Source: a virus
DNA length: 40,049 nt
Strand: one strand, 5' to 3'
IMG/VR virus record: IMGVR_UViG_3300042924_002458
Location: 1 to 40,049 of that record
The position numbers were made by a program, and so were the translations under genes. Every line of letters begins with the position of its first letter. Position 1 is the stretch's first letter. This document shows, piece by piece, positions 1-7,556 of the stretch. The notes under the pieces are model-generated. The model did not search any database and was not told the origin of the DNA. It worked only from the letters and a program-made list of their open reading frames with translations.

Positions 1-13
1 CGCGTGAATTACC
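1..13. repeat. 13-bp terminal direct repeat, left copy
   Basis: The first 13 bases (cgcgtgaattacc) are identical to the last 13 bases at 40037-40049. The repeat shows that the sequence closes into a circle or has matching ends. It lies 76 bp from the start of the methylase-terminase operon, where a cos site would be expected in a lambda-like phage. It could equally be an assembly overlap. Confidence 0.9.
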
Positions 14-46
14 CACGTGCTATGGCGCAGAAGGGACCCGTAAGCC

Positions 47-736
47 TCAGCGTGCCGTTGCAAGGGCCTTCTCCAGGCTGCTGCGTAAGTAGACCCCAAA
101 GCGACGTTGAACGACCTTCTGGCCGATCTCAGCCATGGGAAAGCGAGCCTGATAACGCGCGCGCTGGTCGGTAGCGATGAAGTAGGGGAACAGCTGCTCA
201 CGGCTGCGGCGGTAGATGCCAGGGGGGCGGTCGCCACCACGTGGCGTTCCGACAAAGAAGCCACCGCGTGCCTTGCCGCTTAGCCCCTTCTGGATGCGCT
301 TGATGGTGGCGAGGCTGACACCACCCGAGGCGTCACGCTTGACCAGCGATGTGGGCTGCAGCTGCGCACCTGCGGGGATGGTGCGCGTGCCCACGATGCT
401 GCCAAGGAACTTGCGCTCAAAGCCCTTCTGTGGGCGTGTACCACCAGCGATGCCGAAGCGCAGGTAGCGGGCACGGTCGCGGCCCTGTTGGTCGTTGGCG
501 TAGACGGTGGCCTCGAGGGTGCGCTTGGTGCTCTTGCCTGCGAGGAAGGCGGTCTGCGTAAAACGGTTGGGCCGATCGAAGTATTGGCGTGTTGCACCGT
601 TAAGCGCAGCACGGGTGTCAAAGGCGGTGCTGTTGAGCGCCTGGCTAATGGCGAACGGCAGCTGCTTGGTCATGGCATCCGTCCAGCGGATGGCCTTGGG
701 CAGCTCGGACTTGATGTCGAGGGTGAGAGTGGCCAT
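47..736 (-). CDS. Putative minor tail protein, lambda gpZ-like
   Basis: This 229-aa protein has no signal peptide or membrane segment. It is basic overall. The N-terminal 60 residues look helical (LPFAISQALNSTAFDTRAAL), and the C-terminal part has a basic stretch ending in a helical tail. That plan, an Ala-rich amphipathic N-terminal helix followed by a basic beta-rich body, fits minor tail protein Z / HK97 gp10-type tail completion proteins. No gpZ homologue is visible at the lambda position between head-tail joiner and tail terminator, which supports the idea. The gene lies downstream of the primase gene and, across the sequence ends, upstream of the methylase-terminase genes. The family assignment is an inference from pattern only; it could be another virion or DNA-associated protein. 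Confidence 0.5.
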   Translation of the reverse strand: MATLTLDIKSELPKAIRWTDAMTKQLPFAISQALNSTAFDTRAALNGATRQYFDRPNRFTQTAFLAGKSTKRTLEATVYANDQQGRDRARYLRFGIAGGTRPQKGFERKFLGSIVGTRTIPAGAQLQPTSLVKRDASGGVSLATIKRIQKGLSGKARGGFFVGTPRGGDRPPGIYRRSREQLFPYFIATDQRARYQARFPMAEIGQKVVQRRFGVYLRSSLEKALATAR

Positions 737-854
737 GCGCCAAGGGTAAGGCGCGAGCCGGTGGTGGTCGATCGAAAAGGCAGTAGATCTCCTGTCAACC
801 TTCCAACCACGCCAACGTTGCCCCTATAGCTCCTTTTTCCCTGCACCCTCTCCC

Positions 855-868
855 TATTCTATAGAATA
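855..868. promoter_or_regulatory. 14-bp AT-rich perfect palindrome
   Basis: TATTCTATAGAATA is a perfect inverted repeat in the middle of the 737-937 gene-free gap. It contains TATAGAATA, which could act as a -10 element for the minus-strand gene at 47-736, but I find no convincing -35 at the right distance. It could also be a protein-binding site or an easily melted origin element, since it sits between oppositely oriented copies of the iteron-like decamer. Confidence 0.4.
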
Positions 869-930
869 CTACTAAGGTTAGAAGGTTAGAGAGGATAGGA
901 GACCCCTTGAAGTAACAGGGATTTTTGCCT

Positions 931-954
931 TCCAACCTCATCCGGGAGGTTGGA
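931..954. repeat. Perfect 9-bp stem-loop at the end of the primase gene
   Basis: TCCAACCTC and GAGGTTGGA form a perfect 9-bp stem with a 6-base loop. The stop codon of the primase-helicase gene (938-940) lies inside the left arm. There is no T-run on either strand, so intrinsic termination is uncertain. The arms are themselves copies of the local decamer repeat, which favours a binding-site role. Confidence 0.45.
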
Positions 955-2962
955 CAAACACCCATTTATTCCGACCTTCCAACCATGCGCGCTTCTTTTC
1001 GTATCCCAGGTCTCTCATGATGGACGCAACCTGCATCTGGTCCGCGCGGCCTTGGCGCTCGACCGGCTTGCTGATCGCTTCGGTCAGCAGCAGCTCGCTG
1101 GTGATGGGTCGGCCGGCATTGCGCGGGGCGCCGAGCCACTCCTGGATGGCCGCCTTCCACGGGCTGTCCACCAGGTAGGACTGGTTCTCCTGATCCACCT
1201 GCTGGGAGTGCTGTGCGCCGAGGTGGTTGGGCTCGCCGGCCTTGTAGGCGGCAACAGCTGCGGACCAGATGGCATCGCGCTCCAGCAGCAGGCCATCGAC
1301 AGGGATGTGCGGCGCGGTGGTCACGGGGATGACCCAGAAGCGGCGGTTGCCGGTGTCGTCGACCAGAAAGCCGGTGTCCCGGTTGGTGCTGCCGACGATG
1401 ATGGATCGCCGCGGGAACGACTCGGTGGTGCGCTGGTAGGGCGCGCGGAACATGTCGGTCTGCTGCGTGAGGAACGCCTTCACCTGACCGGCGTGCTTGC
1501 GGCCGGTGATGTGGTCGAGCTCGGCCCACTCCATCAGCCAGGAGCGGTGCAGCACCATCAGGTCATCCTTCGAGCCGATGTCGCGCAGGGCATCGGAAAA
1601 CCAGAGGCCGCCGAGGTTGCGCCAGAAGGTGGACTTGCCGCAGCCCTGCGGTCCCATCAGGACGCAGGCGGAGTCGTGCTTGCAGCCGGGCTCGAAGATG
1701 CGACGGACGGCAGCGATCAGGGTGGCCTTGAGCATCGCGTCGTAGAGGCTGCCGGGCTGATCGCCGGGCCGCAGGTATGCGGTGGCGAGGTGGTCGATCG
1801 GCACGGGTGGCACGTTGTCTGCGACGTGCTCTAGGTATTCGCGCACGGGGTCGTAGGGGTTCTCGACGGCGACGACGTGCACAGCGTCGGCGGCGAGCTC
1901 CTTGGTGACCTTGACGCCATCCTGAGCGAGCTTCAGGTAGAAGTGCTCGATGTGCTCGATCGGCTTCTGGTCAAGCTCAATGGCCTGGGTGAAGGTGTTC
2001 CAGCGCAGGCGGTCGGCCATCTGCTGGCGCAGCAGTTGGAGCAGCTCGTTGGACTCGAGCTTGAGGAGCTTTCCCTGCGACGGGGTGACGGTGGGATCCG
2101 CCTGCGCGGCCTGGCGCTTGGGCGGGGCTGGGGTAGGCCGTGACGCCTTCTGATGGCCGGCGAGGTGGGCCAGGGTGCCGAGGGTGACGCCGTGGCCGTT
2201 GAAGGTGGCCCACTTGGCTTCGCAGGCACCGGGCTCGAACTTGCCGGAGATGGCTGACCATTCGATCCAGTCGGCCAGCAGGCTGTCATGCCCGACGCTG
2301 TGGAGTGCCATGCCGACCTGAACCCAGCGGTCGTAGTCGTCGGCCTCGGCGGATGGGATGGATGCGAGGTAATCCCGTGCGCGGCTGGCGTCGGTATCTG
2401 GGAGGCGCAGCAGGGGTGCGGGCTCAGGCTGCTGGCGCTGCATCTGCTGAAGCAGCAGCGATGGCGCCTCGGCTAGTGGGAGGCTGCCGGGGCCGCGGCC
2501 TTTGAGCCAGCGGTAGGCGCCTGTGATGGGGTGCGCGCCTGCGACGACGGACTGGCAGCCAGCCCAGCGGAGTTCGAGCTGCTCGCCCTTGATGGAGGAT
2601 CGCAGCTTGGTGGTCTTGATGGTGGTCCAGAAGGGTTCGGGCACCTGGTAGATGATCTGGAGGCGCCCGTCACGGCCGGAGGTGACGGCCCAGGACTTGG
2701 GGAGGTCGCGCAGTGGTGCGCCGAGCTGTTCGAGCACCTCGGAAGCTCCGAGGCCGTCGTGATCGACGAACAGGAGGCCACCGGACTGCGGGCCGGCGAT
2801 GACACCGATCGCGACAGCGCGGCCGACCTGGATCTCAGCTGTGAGATCGGCGCGGCTGATGGGGTGCTTCTGCCATTCGGGTTGGTAGGGGCGCTTGTCG
2901 TGACCGACGGCGACGAGAGCCCAGGAGTCAGGGAGTGCAGCGAGCTGATCGAGGAGAGTCAT
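938..2962 (-). CDS. Bifunctional primase-polymerase / VirE-type helicase
   Basis: This 674-aa replication protein probably primes and unwinds phage DNA. Residues about 10-165 match the bifunctional primase/polymerase (PrimPol) N-terminal fold, with a candidate metal-binding D67-x-D69 in the stretch GLLFVDHDG. Residues about 195-268 look like a PriCT-2 domain (DDYDRWVQVGMAL). The C-terminal half is a virulence-associated-E-type P-loop ATPase: Walker A GPQGCGKST at 437-445, a Walker-B-like LMEWAEL at about 476-482, and a conserved GNRRFWVIP segment near 538-546. It follows the VRR-NUC gene by 36 bp and the helicase gene, forming a minus-strand replication operon. The nearby decamer cluster is a candidate target. 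The domain calls are strong; the exact mode of initiation is inferred. Confidence 0.9.
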   Translation of the reverse strand: MTLLDQLAALPDSWALVAVGHDKRPYQPEWQKHPISRADLTAEIQVGRAVAIGVIAGPQSGGLLFVDHDGLGASEVLEQLGAPLRDLPKSWAVTSGRDGRLQIIYQVPEPFWTTIKTTKLRSSIKGEQLELRWAGCQSVVAGAHPITGAYRWLKGRGPGSLPLAEAPSLLLQQMQRQQPEPAPLLRLPDTDASRARDYLASIPSAEADDYDRWVQVGMALHSVGHDSLLADWIEWSAISGKFEPGACEAKWATFNGHGVTLGTLAHLAGHQKASRPTPAPPKRQAAQADPTVTPSQGKLLKLESNELLQLLRQQMADRLRWNTFTQAIELDQKPIEHIEHFYLKLAQDGVKVTKELAADAVHVVAVENPYDPVREYLEHVADNVPPVPIDHLATAYLRPGDQPGSLYDAMLKATLIAAVRRIFEPGCKHDSACVLMGPQGCGKSTFWRNLGGLWFSDALRDIGSKDDLMVLHRSWLMEWAELDHITGRKHAGQVKAFLTQQTDMFRAPYQRTTESFPRRSIIVGSTNRDTGFLVDDTGNRRFWVIPVTTAPHIPVDGLLLERDAIWSAAVAAYKAGEPNHLGAQHSQQVDQENQSYLVDSPWKAAIQEWLGAPRNAGRPITSELLLTEAISKPVERQGRADQMQVASIMRDLGYEKKRAWLEGRNKWVFVQPPG

Positions 2963-2998
2963 TCATGTGGCTCATGCGCTGCAGATGTTGGGCGAAGG

Positions 2999-3373
2999 TT
3001 AGCGAGGTTGGCAGGTGGCTGTGACGATTTGCAGAGCGTCACCCACTGATCGGGCCACGCCAGCGATGCCACCGGCGAGGTGGACGGCATCGCGCCAGCT
3101 GCGCTGCTGCGGCGTGAGGCGGCCCGTGGGGGTCTTGATCTCGATGGAGGTGAACACGGCCAGGGTGGTGCCCACCATGTCGGGGGTGACCACGATGGTG
3201 CGCCAGCCGATCAGATCAGCGGAACCGCGGGCCAGGCCGAAGGTGACCAGCCGGCCGGTGCGGGGGTCGGGCAAGGCGCCGCACTGGTTGCGGAACAGTC
3301 TGGTCTGCGGATCGGTGCCGAGCGCGAGCCTGATGCGCTGCTGCAGGTCGGTTTCGGCGTTGGCCACGATCAT
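2999..3373 (-). CDS. VRR-NUC domain nuclease
   Basis: This 124-aa protein has the VRR-NUC (PD-(D/E)xK superfamily) layout: an early acidic residue E7, the G-S-A-D motif (D53) in ARGSADLIGW, the catalytic E-I-K (E78, K80) and Q90 in TPTGRLTPQQRSW. Stand-alone VRR-NUC proteins are common in phage replication modules and are thought to cut branched or junction DNA. I chose the ATG at 3373 because it overlaps the stop of the upstream helicase as ATGA, which indicates translational coupling; the longer reading frame from 3412 would overlap the helicase much further. The role in resolving replication intermediates is inferred. Confidence 0.85.
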   Translation of the reverse strand: MIVANAETDLQQRIRLALGTDPQTRLFRNQCGALPDPRTGRLVTFGLARGSADLIGWRTIVVTPDMVGTTLAVFTSIEIKTPTGRLTPQQRSWRDAVHLAGGIAGVARSVGDALQIVTATCQPR

Positions 3374-4749
3374 GCGCGCTGCTGCCGCGCAAAGTAGACG
3401 TGCTTGGCCCATGCGACTGGGTTGCGCATCCCGCGGGCTTGGCCAAGGTGGATCAGCTGTTGAAGGGTGCGCGCCTGGCCCTGATCACGGCGCCTGGCAC
3501 GGGCCACTGCCTCGCGCGCCAGCTCCTGCAGCTCGCCGTCGGTCTGCCTGATCTCTCGAGCTGGTGCTGCGCACTCGGCACCACAGCACGGGCAGACAGG
3601 CGCGGGCTTGAACGCAGCGAAGCAGCTCTCGCAGGTGCGCACTGCTGGAGCCGGCGGGCCGCCCTTGCCGGTGCGTCGCCGGGCATCATCCAGCGTCCAT
3701 GTCCGTACATCGTCCGGGAAGCCATGGCGGTGGACGTTGCCGACGTGATCCAAGATCAGCGCGTGATCCTTGCCTGGTGCGGGGCGCAGCACGCGGCCGA
3801 CCTGCTGCAGGTAGAGCCCTTCGGATTGCGTGGGTCGCAGCAGGATGGCGCAGCCGACCGATGGCACGTCGGTGCCTTCGCTGATCACGTCCACCGAGAC
3901 GAGAACCTGTAATGCGCCAGTTGCGAGATTGTTGATCGCAAGTTCACGATCCTGAACGGAAGTAGTACCAAGTACGGTCTGCGACGTGATGCCGCTGGCG
4001 CGGAATTGTGCGGCGACGTGCTCAGCGTGAGCGGTGGTGCAGCAGAAGGCGATCGCGCCGCAGCCGCGGCCAAGGCGTTGATAATGCTCAATCGAGTCGC
4101 CGGTGATGGATTGCTTGTCCAGCTCGGCTGCGGCTTGCTCTGGTGCGTAATCGCCTGATCGGACTCGCAGATTCGCCTCTTGGAATCTAATTTGAGGCGC
4201 ATAAATTCGCGCGCCTGTAAGGAAGCCTTGTGCAGTCAGATCTTGCATCGAGGGACCGAGCACAAGGCGATCGAACATTGCACCAAGGCCGCAGCCGTCA
4301 CGGCGCACCGGGGTGGCGGTGACGCCAAGGCGAATTGCATGGGGCCAGTGGTCGAGGATCTGCGACCACGTGCCGGCGACGGCGTGGTGCGCTTCGTCAA
4401 CAATGACGAGATCGGGCTGCCAGGTCTGCAGCTTGAGGCGGCGGGCGAGTGTCTGCACCGACGCGACTTGCACCGGGTGATCCGACGGCTCGAAGCCGGC
4501 GGCGATGACGCCATGGTCGACGCCGGCCCAGGTGAGCTTCGCGCTCGCTTGGCGAATTAGCTCACGCCGGTGGACGAGGATCAGCACGCGACGACCACGC
4601 TCGACGGCGCCAGCAGTGATGGCGGCGAACACGATGGTCTTGCCACCGCCAGTGGGCAGCACCAGCAACGGCGCGCGTGCGCCTGAGCGGTAAGCCGTGC
4701 GCAGATCGTGTATTGCGCGGGATTGATAGTCGCGAAGCGTGAGACTCAT
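3370..4749 (-). CDS. DEAD/DEAH-box superfamily 2 helicase
   Basis: This 459-aa SF2 helicase has Walker A PTGGGKT at 32-38, DEAH at 118-121, motif III-like VTATP at 143-147, a C-terminal RecA domain with SEGTDVPSV (about 290-298) and motif VI QQVGRVLRP at 315-323. A CxxC pair at C373/C376 and another at C386/C389 form a likely zinc ribbon after the motor. It resembles the RadD/UvsW-like phage helicases that remodel forks and recombination intermediates. It is the first gene of the minus-strand replication operon and faces the exonuclease/RecT operon across about 95 bp. Confidence 0.92.
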   Translation of the reverse strand: MSLTLRDYQSRAIHDLRTAYRSGARAPLLVLPTGGGKTIVFAAITAGAVERGRRVLILVHRRELIRQASAKLTWAGVDHGVIAAGFEPSDHPVQVASVQTLARRLKLQTWQPDLVIVDEAHHAVAGTWSQILDHWPHAIRLGVTATPVRRDGCGLGAMFDRLVLGPSMQDLTAQGFLTGARIYAPQIRFQEANLRVRSGDYAPEQAAAELDKQSITGDSIEHYQRLGRGCGAIAFCCTTAHAEHVAAQFRASGITSQTVLGTTSVQDRELAINNLATGALQVLVSVDVISEGTDVPSVGCAILLRPTQSEGLYLQQVGRVLRPAPGKDHALILDHVGNVHRHGFPDDVRTWTLDDARRRTGKGGPPAPAVRTCESCFAAFKPAPVCPCCGAECAAPAREIRQTDGELQELAREAVARARRRDQGQARTLQQLIHLGQARGMRNPVAWAKHVYFARQQRA

Positions 4750-4803
4750 GGGACTTGACCTGAGCTGCCGGGAAGCAATACCAAGGTGAGCGGCCCGATG
4801 ATA

Positions 4804-4827
4804 GCCGGCAGGGCAGGAAATACTTAG
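4804..4827 (+). promoter_or_regulatory. Shared early motif, copy 1
   Basis: GCC-N5-GGC-N6-TACTTAG lies in the divergent gap between the helicase and exonuclease genes. The same arrangement with identical spacing is found at 7583-7606 and 11670-11693, each upstream of plus-strand early genes. AATACT (4819-4824) could serve as a -10, and the GCC...GGC dyad would then sit in the spacer. The motif ends 17 bp before the ATG at 4845 and 71 bp before the ATG at 4899. The promoter role is inferred. Confidence 0.5.
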
Positions 4828-4844
4828 AACTACTGGGGGAAGGG

Positions 4845-5744
4845 ATGAGAAGCCGGGAAATCGTGGTAAGTTCTGGGAGCATTCAATGCGGCCTGCCTAT
4901 GGAGATCGCCGACTACCACCGCCACAGCGCGGTATCAAAGAGCCACCTCGACCAGGTGGCACGCAGCCCGTTGCATTACTGGGCGGCGTACCTGGACCCC
5001 AACCGCCAGCCACGCGAGGCAACGCCTGTGATGGTGATCGGCTCAGCCGTGCACACCCACGTGCTCGAGCTCGACACCTGGGACCAGCGCTATGTCACCT
5101 GCCCTGAAGGCATCGACCGGCGCACCAAGCAAGGGAAAGCCGAATGGGAGGCGTTCTCTGTGGCCAGCAGCAACCGCACAGTGCTGAGCAAGGCCGACGC
5201 CGATCTGGTGATGCGGATGGGTCAGGCGATCTATGCGCACCCTGCTGCGGCGTTCCTGTTGCAGCGTCCCGGCCTGGCCGAGCAGACCTACCTGTGGACG
5301 GATGAGGCCACTGGTCTCGAGTGCAAGTGCCGGCCGGATTGGATGACGCGCGACGGCCAGCTGATCGTGGACCTGAAGACCACCGAGGATGCGAGCCCGG
5401 TCGGGTTCCGCAAGTCGGTGGCCAACTTCCGCTATCACGTCCAGGCGGCCTGGTATCTCGACGGACTCGAACGCGCCACCGGCCGCCGGCCCGAGCAGTT
5501 CATCTTCATCTGCGTGGAGAAGAAACCACCGCACGCGGTGGCGGTCTATGCCGCGAGCGTGGAGATGGTGGCTACCGGCGCGATCACGGCCGAGGGTGAT
5601 TTGGCCCGGCTGGCGCTGTGCCGCGAGTCGAACGAATGGCCGGGGTATTCGAACCAGATCGAGGTGCTCGACCTGCCGCCTTGGATGCGGCCGCGGCCGG
5701 ATGGCTCGGTGCCGGCAGCGCCAGCCGAAATTGAGGCCTTCTGA
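4845..5744 (+). CDS. RecE-like exonuclease (PDDEXK, DUF3799-type)
   Basis: This protein of up to 299 aa is a PD-(D/E)xK nuclease of the exodeoxyribonuclease VIII / DUF3799 type. It would resect double-stranded ends to give single strands for the annealing protein two genes downstream. Visible elements are a helical N-terminus (SKSHLDQVARSPLHYW), GSAVHTHVLE (about 66-75), the active site D165, D176-L-K178 in LIVDLKTTEDA, and Q200 in the YHVQAAWYLDG helix. Start choice is open: ATG 4845 has a purine-rich stretch just before it, while ATG 4899 (MEIADYHRH) matches where homology usually begins, giving 281 aa. It opens the plus-strand recombination operon. Confidence 0.87.
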   Translation: MRSREIVVSSGSIQCGLPMEIADYHRHSAVSKSHLDQVARSPLHYWAAYLDPNRQPREATPVMVIGSAVHTHVLELDTWDQRYVTCPEGIDRRTKQGKAEWEAFSVASSNRTVLSKADADLVMRMGQAIYAHPAAAFLLQRPGLAEQTYLWTDEATGLECKCRPDWMTRDGQLIVDLKTTEDASPVGFRKSVANFRYHVQAAWYLDGLERATGRRPEQFIFICVEKKPPHAVAVYAASVEMVATGAITAEGDLARLALCRESNEWPGYSNQIEVLDLPPWMRPRPDGSVPAAPAEIEAF

Positions 5745-5881
5745 TGGATCAGATGGCCAACCTCATCGTGATCGCGATCACCACCTGGTGCGGCGCGATC
5801 TTCCTGCAGCACATCACCGACGCGTCGCTGCTCACGGCGGCCGCCGGTTCATTCTTCATCCTGATGGCTCTCAAGTCATGA
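5744..5881 (+). CDS. Small membrane protein, 45 aa
   Basis: This short gene fills the space between the exonuclease and RecT genes. It starts within the exonuclease stop (TGATG) and ends in ATGA with the RecT start, so it is translationally coupled on both sides. The product has two hydrophobic stretches (residues about 5-22 and 29-43) separated by a short polar turn, so it may be a two-helix membrane hairpin. I do not recognise a family. The tight coupling is the main reason to call it real. Confidence 0.6.
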   Translation: MDQMANLIVIAITTWCGAIFLQHITDASLLTAAAGSFFILMALKS

Positions 5882-6567
5882 CCGAACAATCCACAGCACT
5901 CACTACCACGCAGGGCAGCGTGTTCTCGGGCATCCAGGCGTTCGAGGATGCGCAGCGCATCGCCAAGGCACTTGCCAGCTCGACGCTGATTCCACCGCAG
6001 TTCCAGGGGCAGCAAGGGTTCGCAAACTGCTTGGTGGCGCTGGAGATCTCGCACCGGATGCGGATGAGTCCGTTCCAGGTGATGCAGAACCTCCACATCA
6101 TCCACGGCCGCCCCAGCTGGAGCAGCCAGTTCATCATCGGCTTGGTCAACGGCTGCGGCCGGTTCAGCCCGCTGCGCTACGAGATGTCCGGCACCGGCGA
6201 CGGACTGGCCTGCTACTGCGTGGCCACCGAGCTGGCCACCGGCAACGATCTGAAAGGACCGACCGTGAGCATGGCGATGGCGAAGAAGGAAGGTTGGGCC
6301 ACCAAGAGCGGCAGCAAGTGGCAGACGATGCCCGAGCTGATGATCCGTTACCGGGCCGCGGCCTTCTGGGGCCGGCTATACATCCCCGAGCTGCTGGTTG
6401 GCATCCAGACCGACGAGGAAGTGGTGGACGTGGAGCCGGTGACGGTGCGCGCTGCCGAGCCTCAGCAGCCGAAGGCGAGCCTGGAAACTCTGAACCAACA
6501 GATCGCCAACCCACCGCCGGTGGTGATCACACCTGTGGAGGAGCCTGCTGATGACGAGATCTTCTGA
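5878..6567 (+). CDS. RecT-family single-strand annealing protein
   Basis: This 229-aa protein would coat and anneal the single strands made by the upstream exonuclease. The core runs from about 45 to 185 and contains phrases typical of phage RecT annotations: VMQNLHIIHGRPSWSSQFI (68-86), KKEGW (136-140) and MPELMIRYRAAAFWGRLY (151-168). The C-terminal 40 residues are low-complexity and Pro-rich and end in ADDEIF, an acidic tip with a terminal Phe like that of bacterial SSB. The ATG at 5878 overlaps the preceding stop as ATGA. A longer open frame upstream overlaps the exonuclease gene and is not used. Confidence 0.82.
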   Translation: MTEQSTALTTTQGSVFSGIQAFEDAQRIAKALASSTLIPPQFQGQQGFANCLVALEISHRMRMSPFQVMQNLHIIHGRPSWSSQFIIGLVNGCGRFSPLRYEMSGTGDGLACYCVATELATGNDLKGPTVSMAMAKKEGWATKSGSKWQTMPELMIRYRAAAFWGRLYIPELLVGIQTDEEVVDVEPVTVRAAEPQQPKASLETLNQQIANPPPVVITPVEEPADDEIF

Positions 6568-6778
6568 GTCTGGATACCTGACACCGCGCGAGCTGGCTGC
6601 GCGATGGCGGAACATCGTCTCGCTCAGCACGCTCGACAACTGGCGCAGCAGCCAGAACCGTGGCCCGCGGTTTGTGAAGATCGGCGGCCGAGTTCTCTAC
6701 CCAGTGGTGGAGGTCGAAGCCTACGAACAGCGCAACCTGCGCGGCCTGCCTAACAACCCTTCGCAACCCAACCGATGA
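6551..6778 (+). CDS. AlpA/MerR-type helix-turn-helix protein
   Basis: This 75-aa DNA-binding protein has the winged-helix excisionase/AlpA pattern: YLTPRELAARW (helices 1-2), STLDNWRSS (recognition helix) and a wing with GPRFVKIGGRVLYPVVEVEAYE. Such proteins regulate phage genes or act as excisionases. Since I see no integrase, a transcriptional role is more likely. It starts inside the RecT gene with a GGAGG element about 10 bases upstream and ends in ATGA with the next gene. Confidence 0.75.
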   Translation: MTRSSESGYLTPRELAARWRNIVSLSTLDNWRSSQNRGPRFVKIGGRVLYPVVEVEAYEQRNLRGLPNNPSQPNR

Positions 6779-7092
6779 CCTTCAAGCTGAACCTGTCGAT
6801 CTTCAAGAGCACCAAGCCTGACAGCAAGGTGGACTTCACCGGAATGATGAACGTGAAGGTGGAGGAGCTGGACGCGTTCTGCGCGTTCGTGATGAGCCAG
6901 ACGCCGGACCAGTACGGCTCAGTCCAGGTGCCGATCAGCGGCTGGAAGAAGACCAGCAGCAAGGGCCTGGCGTATGTGAGCGCCGTGGCGCAGCCGCCGC
7001 GCGACTGGGTGCCGCCTGTGAGCGCGCAGAGCGCCGCGCAGAGCCTGGCCCAGGCGGTGGATGGGGAAGTGCTGGATGTGGATCTGTTCTAG
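6775..7092 (+). CDS. Small protein with SSB-like C-terminal tip
   Basis: This 105-aa protein begins in an ATGA overlap with the HTH gene and ends the recombination operon. Residues 1-75 look like a compact beta-rich domain, with VPISGWKKTSSKGLAYVSAVA suggesting strands. After a Pro/Ala/Ser linker it ends in VLDVDLF, an acidic stretch finishing in Phe like the protein-binding tip of bacterial SSB. Its place after exonuclease and RecT makes a single-strand-binding or recombination accessory role plausible. I cannot confirm an OB fold by eye. Confidence 0.6.
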   Translation: MTFKLNLSIFKSTKPDSKVDFTGMMNVKVEELDAFCAFVMSQTPDQYGSVQVPISGWKKTSSKGLAYVSAVAQPPRDWVPPVSAQSAAQSLAQAVDGEVLDVDLF

Positions 7093-7292
7093 GAGTTCAT
7101 CAGCTCGCATTCGAGGCGAGCGATCTCGTTGACGGCCTGCTGCAGCAGCTGCTGCTGGTAGCAGGCCTGCTTGAGGAGAGCAGCCGCCAGAACGCCCGCG
7201 TCCTTGCTTTCGACCAGGGCGCGGGCTTGTTTTTCGATGGTGAACTGCTGCTCGGTGGTGAGCTTCACCGCCATCCACTCGCCGAACCGCAT
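7089..7292 (-). CDS. Small helical protein, 67 aa
   Basis: This short minus-strand gene converges on the preceding plus-strand gene with a 4-bp overlap of stops. The product (MRFGEWMAVKLTTEQQ...) is almost entirely predicted helix, Gln/Ala/Leu-rich, with heptad-like spacing in AAALLKQACYQQQLLQQAV. It could form a coiled coil. An internal Met at residue 7 is an alternative start. A longer open frame continues upstream through the zinc-ribbon gene region but is an artefact of GC-rich DNA. No family is recognised. Confidence 0.55.
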   Translation of the reverse strand: MRFGEWMAVKLTTEQQFTIEKQARALVESKDAGVLAAALLKQACYQQQLLQQAVNEIARLECELMNS

Positions 7293-7295
7293 GGT

Positions 7296-7312
7296 GCCAT
7301 AATGGCGGGGTA
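7296..7312. promoter_or_regulatory. Palindrome related to the shared early motif
   Basis: GCCATAATGGC is a perfect odd-length palindrome at 7296-7306, followed by GGGGTA. It lies in the 36-bp divergent gap between the genes at 7292 (minus) and 7329 (plus). TGGCGGGGTA (7303-7312) recurs exactly at 11677-11686 within motif copy 3. The TASTTAG part is degenerate here, so this may be an operator and not a full promoter. Confidence 0.4.
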
Positions 7313-7328
7313 CCTTGGAATTATACCG

Positions 7329-7556
7329 ATGGAGTGTCCGCGGTGCACCAGCGGCGAGATCAGGACGATCACCACCAACGGCAAGGAGGCCGGCAGGGTG
7401 ACCCGTCAGCGGAGGTGCCTGAAGTGCCGGCACACGTGGTACACGGTCGAGCTGCCGGTGAGCGTGGCGGTGATCGGCTGGACACGCGGGACGGGGAAGT
7501 CCGTGCCGGTGCTGCGTGTGCCGGTGGACCTGGCGGTGGGCAAGGAGGCCGTGTGA
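7329..7556 (+). CDS. NrdR-like zinc-ribbon protein
   Basis: This 75-aa protein has an N-terminal zinc ribbon: CPRC (C3, C6) and CLKC (C30, C33), with RQRRC and HTWYTVE between and after, as in the first domain of NrdR. The ATP-cone domain of NrdR is missing, so it is not a full NrdR. Small phage proteins of this type are thought to bind nucleic acid. The start was set at the ATG giving MECPRC because the ribbon begins there; an in-frame ATG lies 27 bp upstream. Confidence 0.7.
   Translation: MECPRCTSGEIRTITTNGKEAGRVTRQRRCLKCRHTWYTVELPVSVAVIGWTRGTGKSVPVLRVPVDLAVGKEAV

Larger units (their letters stand above)
799..985. repeat. Iteron-like decamer cluster, candidate replication origin
   Basis: The decamer CCTTCCAACC (GGTTGGAAGG on the other strand) occurs three times, at 799-808, 928-937 and 975-984. 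A one-mismatch copy in the opposite orientation, GGTTAGAAGG, lies at 876-885, followed at once by a second GGTTAGA, and another GGTTGGA lies at 947-953. The cluster spans the 201-bp gene-free gap 737-937 and runs into the 3' end of the primase-helicase gene. The gap is AT-richer than its surroundings. Phage P4 initiates replication from iterons bound by its own primase-helicase, so an origin is a reasonable inference, but nothing here proves binding. Confidence 0.4.

Noticed and set aside
950-1834. 294-aa plus-strand open frame
   Set aside because: Antisense to the primase-helicase, whose motifs are clear.
4755-4782. TTGACC-N16-AATACC as a sigma-70 promoter for the exonuclease operon
   Set aside because: The -10 is poor, and the repeated motif at 4804-4827 is a better candidate; kept only as a possibility.
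5389-5877. N-terminal extension of the RecT frame
   Set aside because: It is Arg/Trp/Ser-rich and overlaps the exonuclease gene; the ATG at 5878 with ATGA coupling is the natural start.
7329-7556. Full NrdR regulator
   Set aside because: Only the zinc ribbon is present; the ATP-cone domain is missing.
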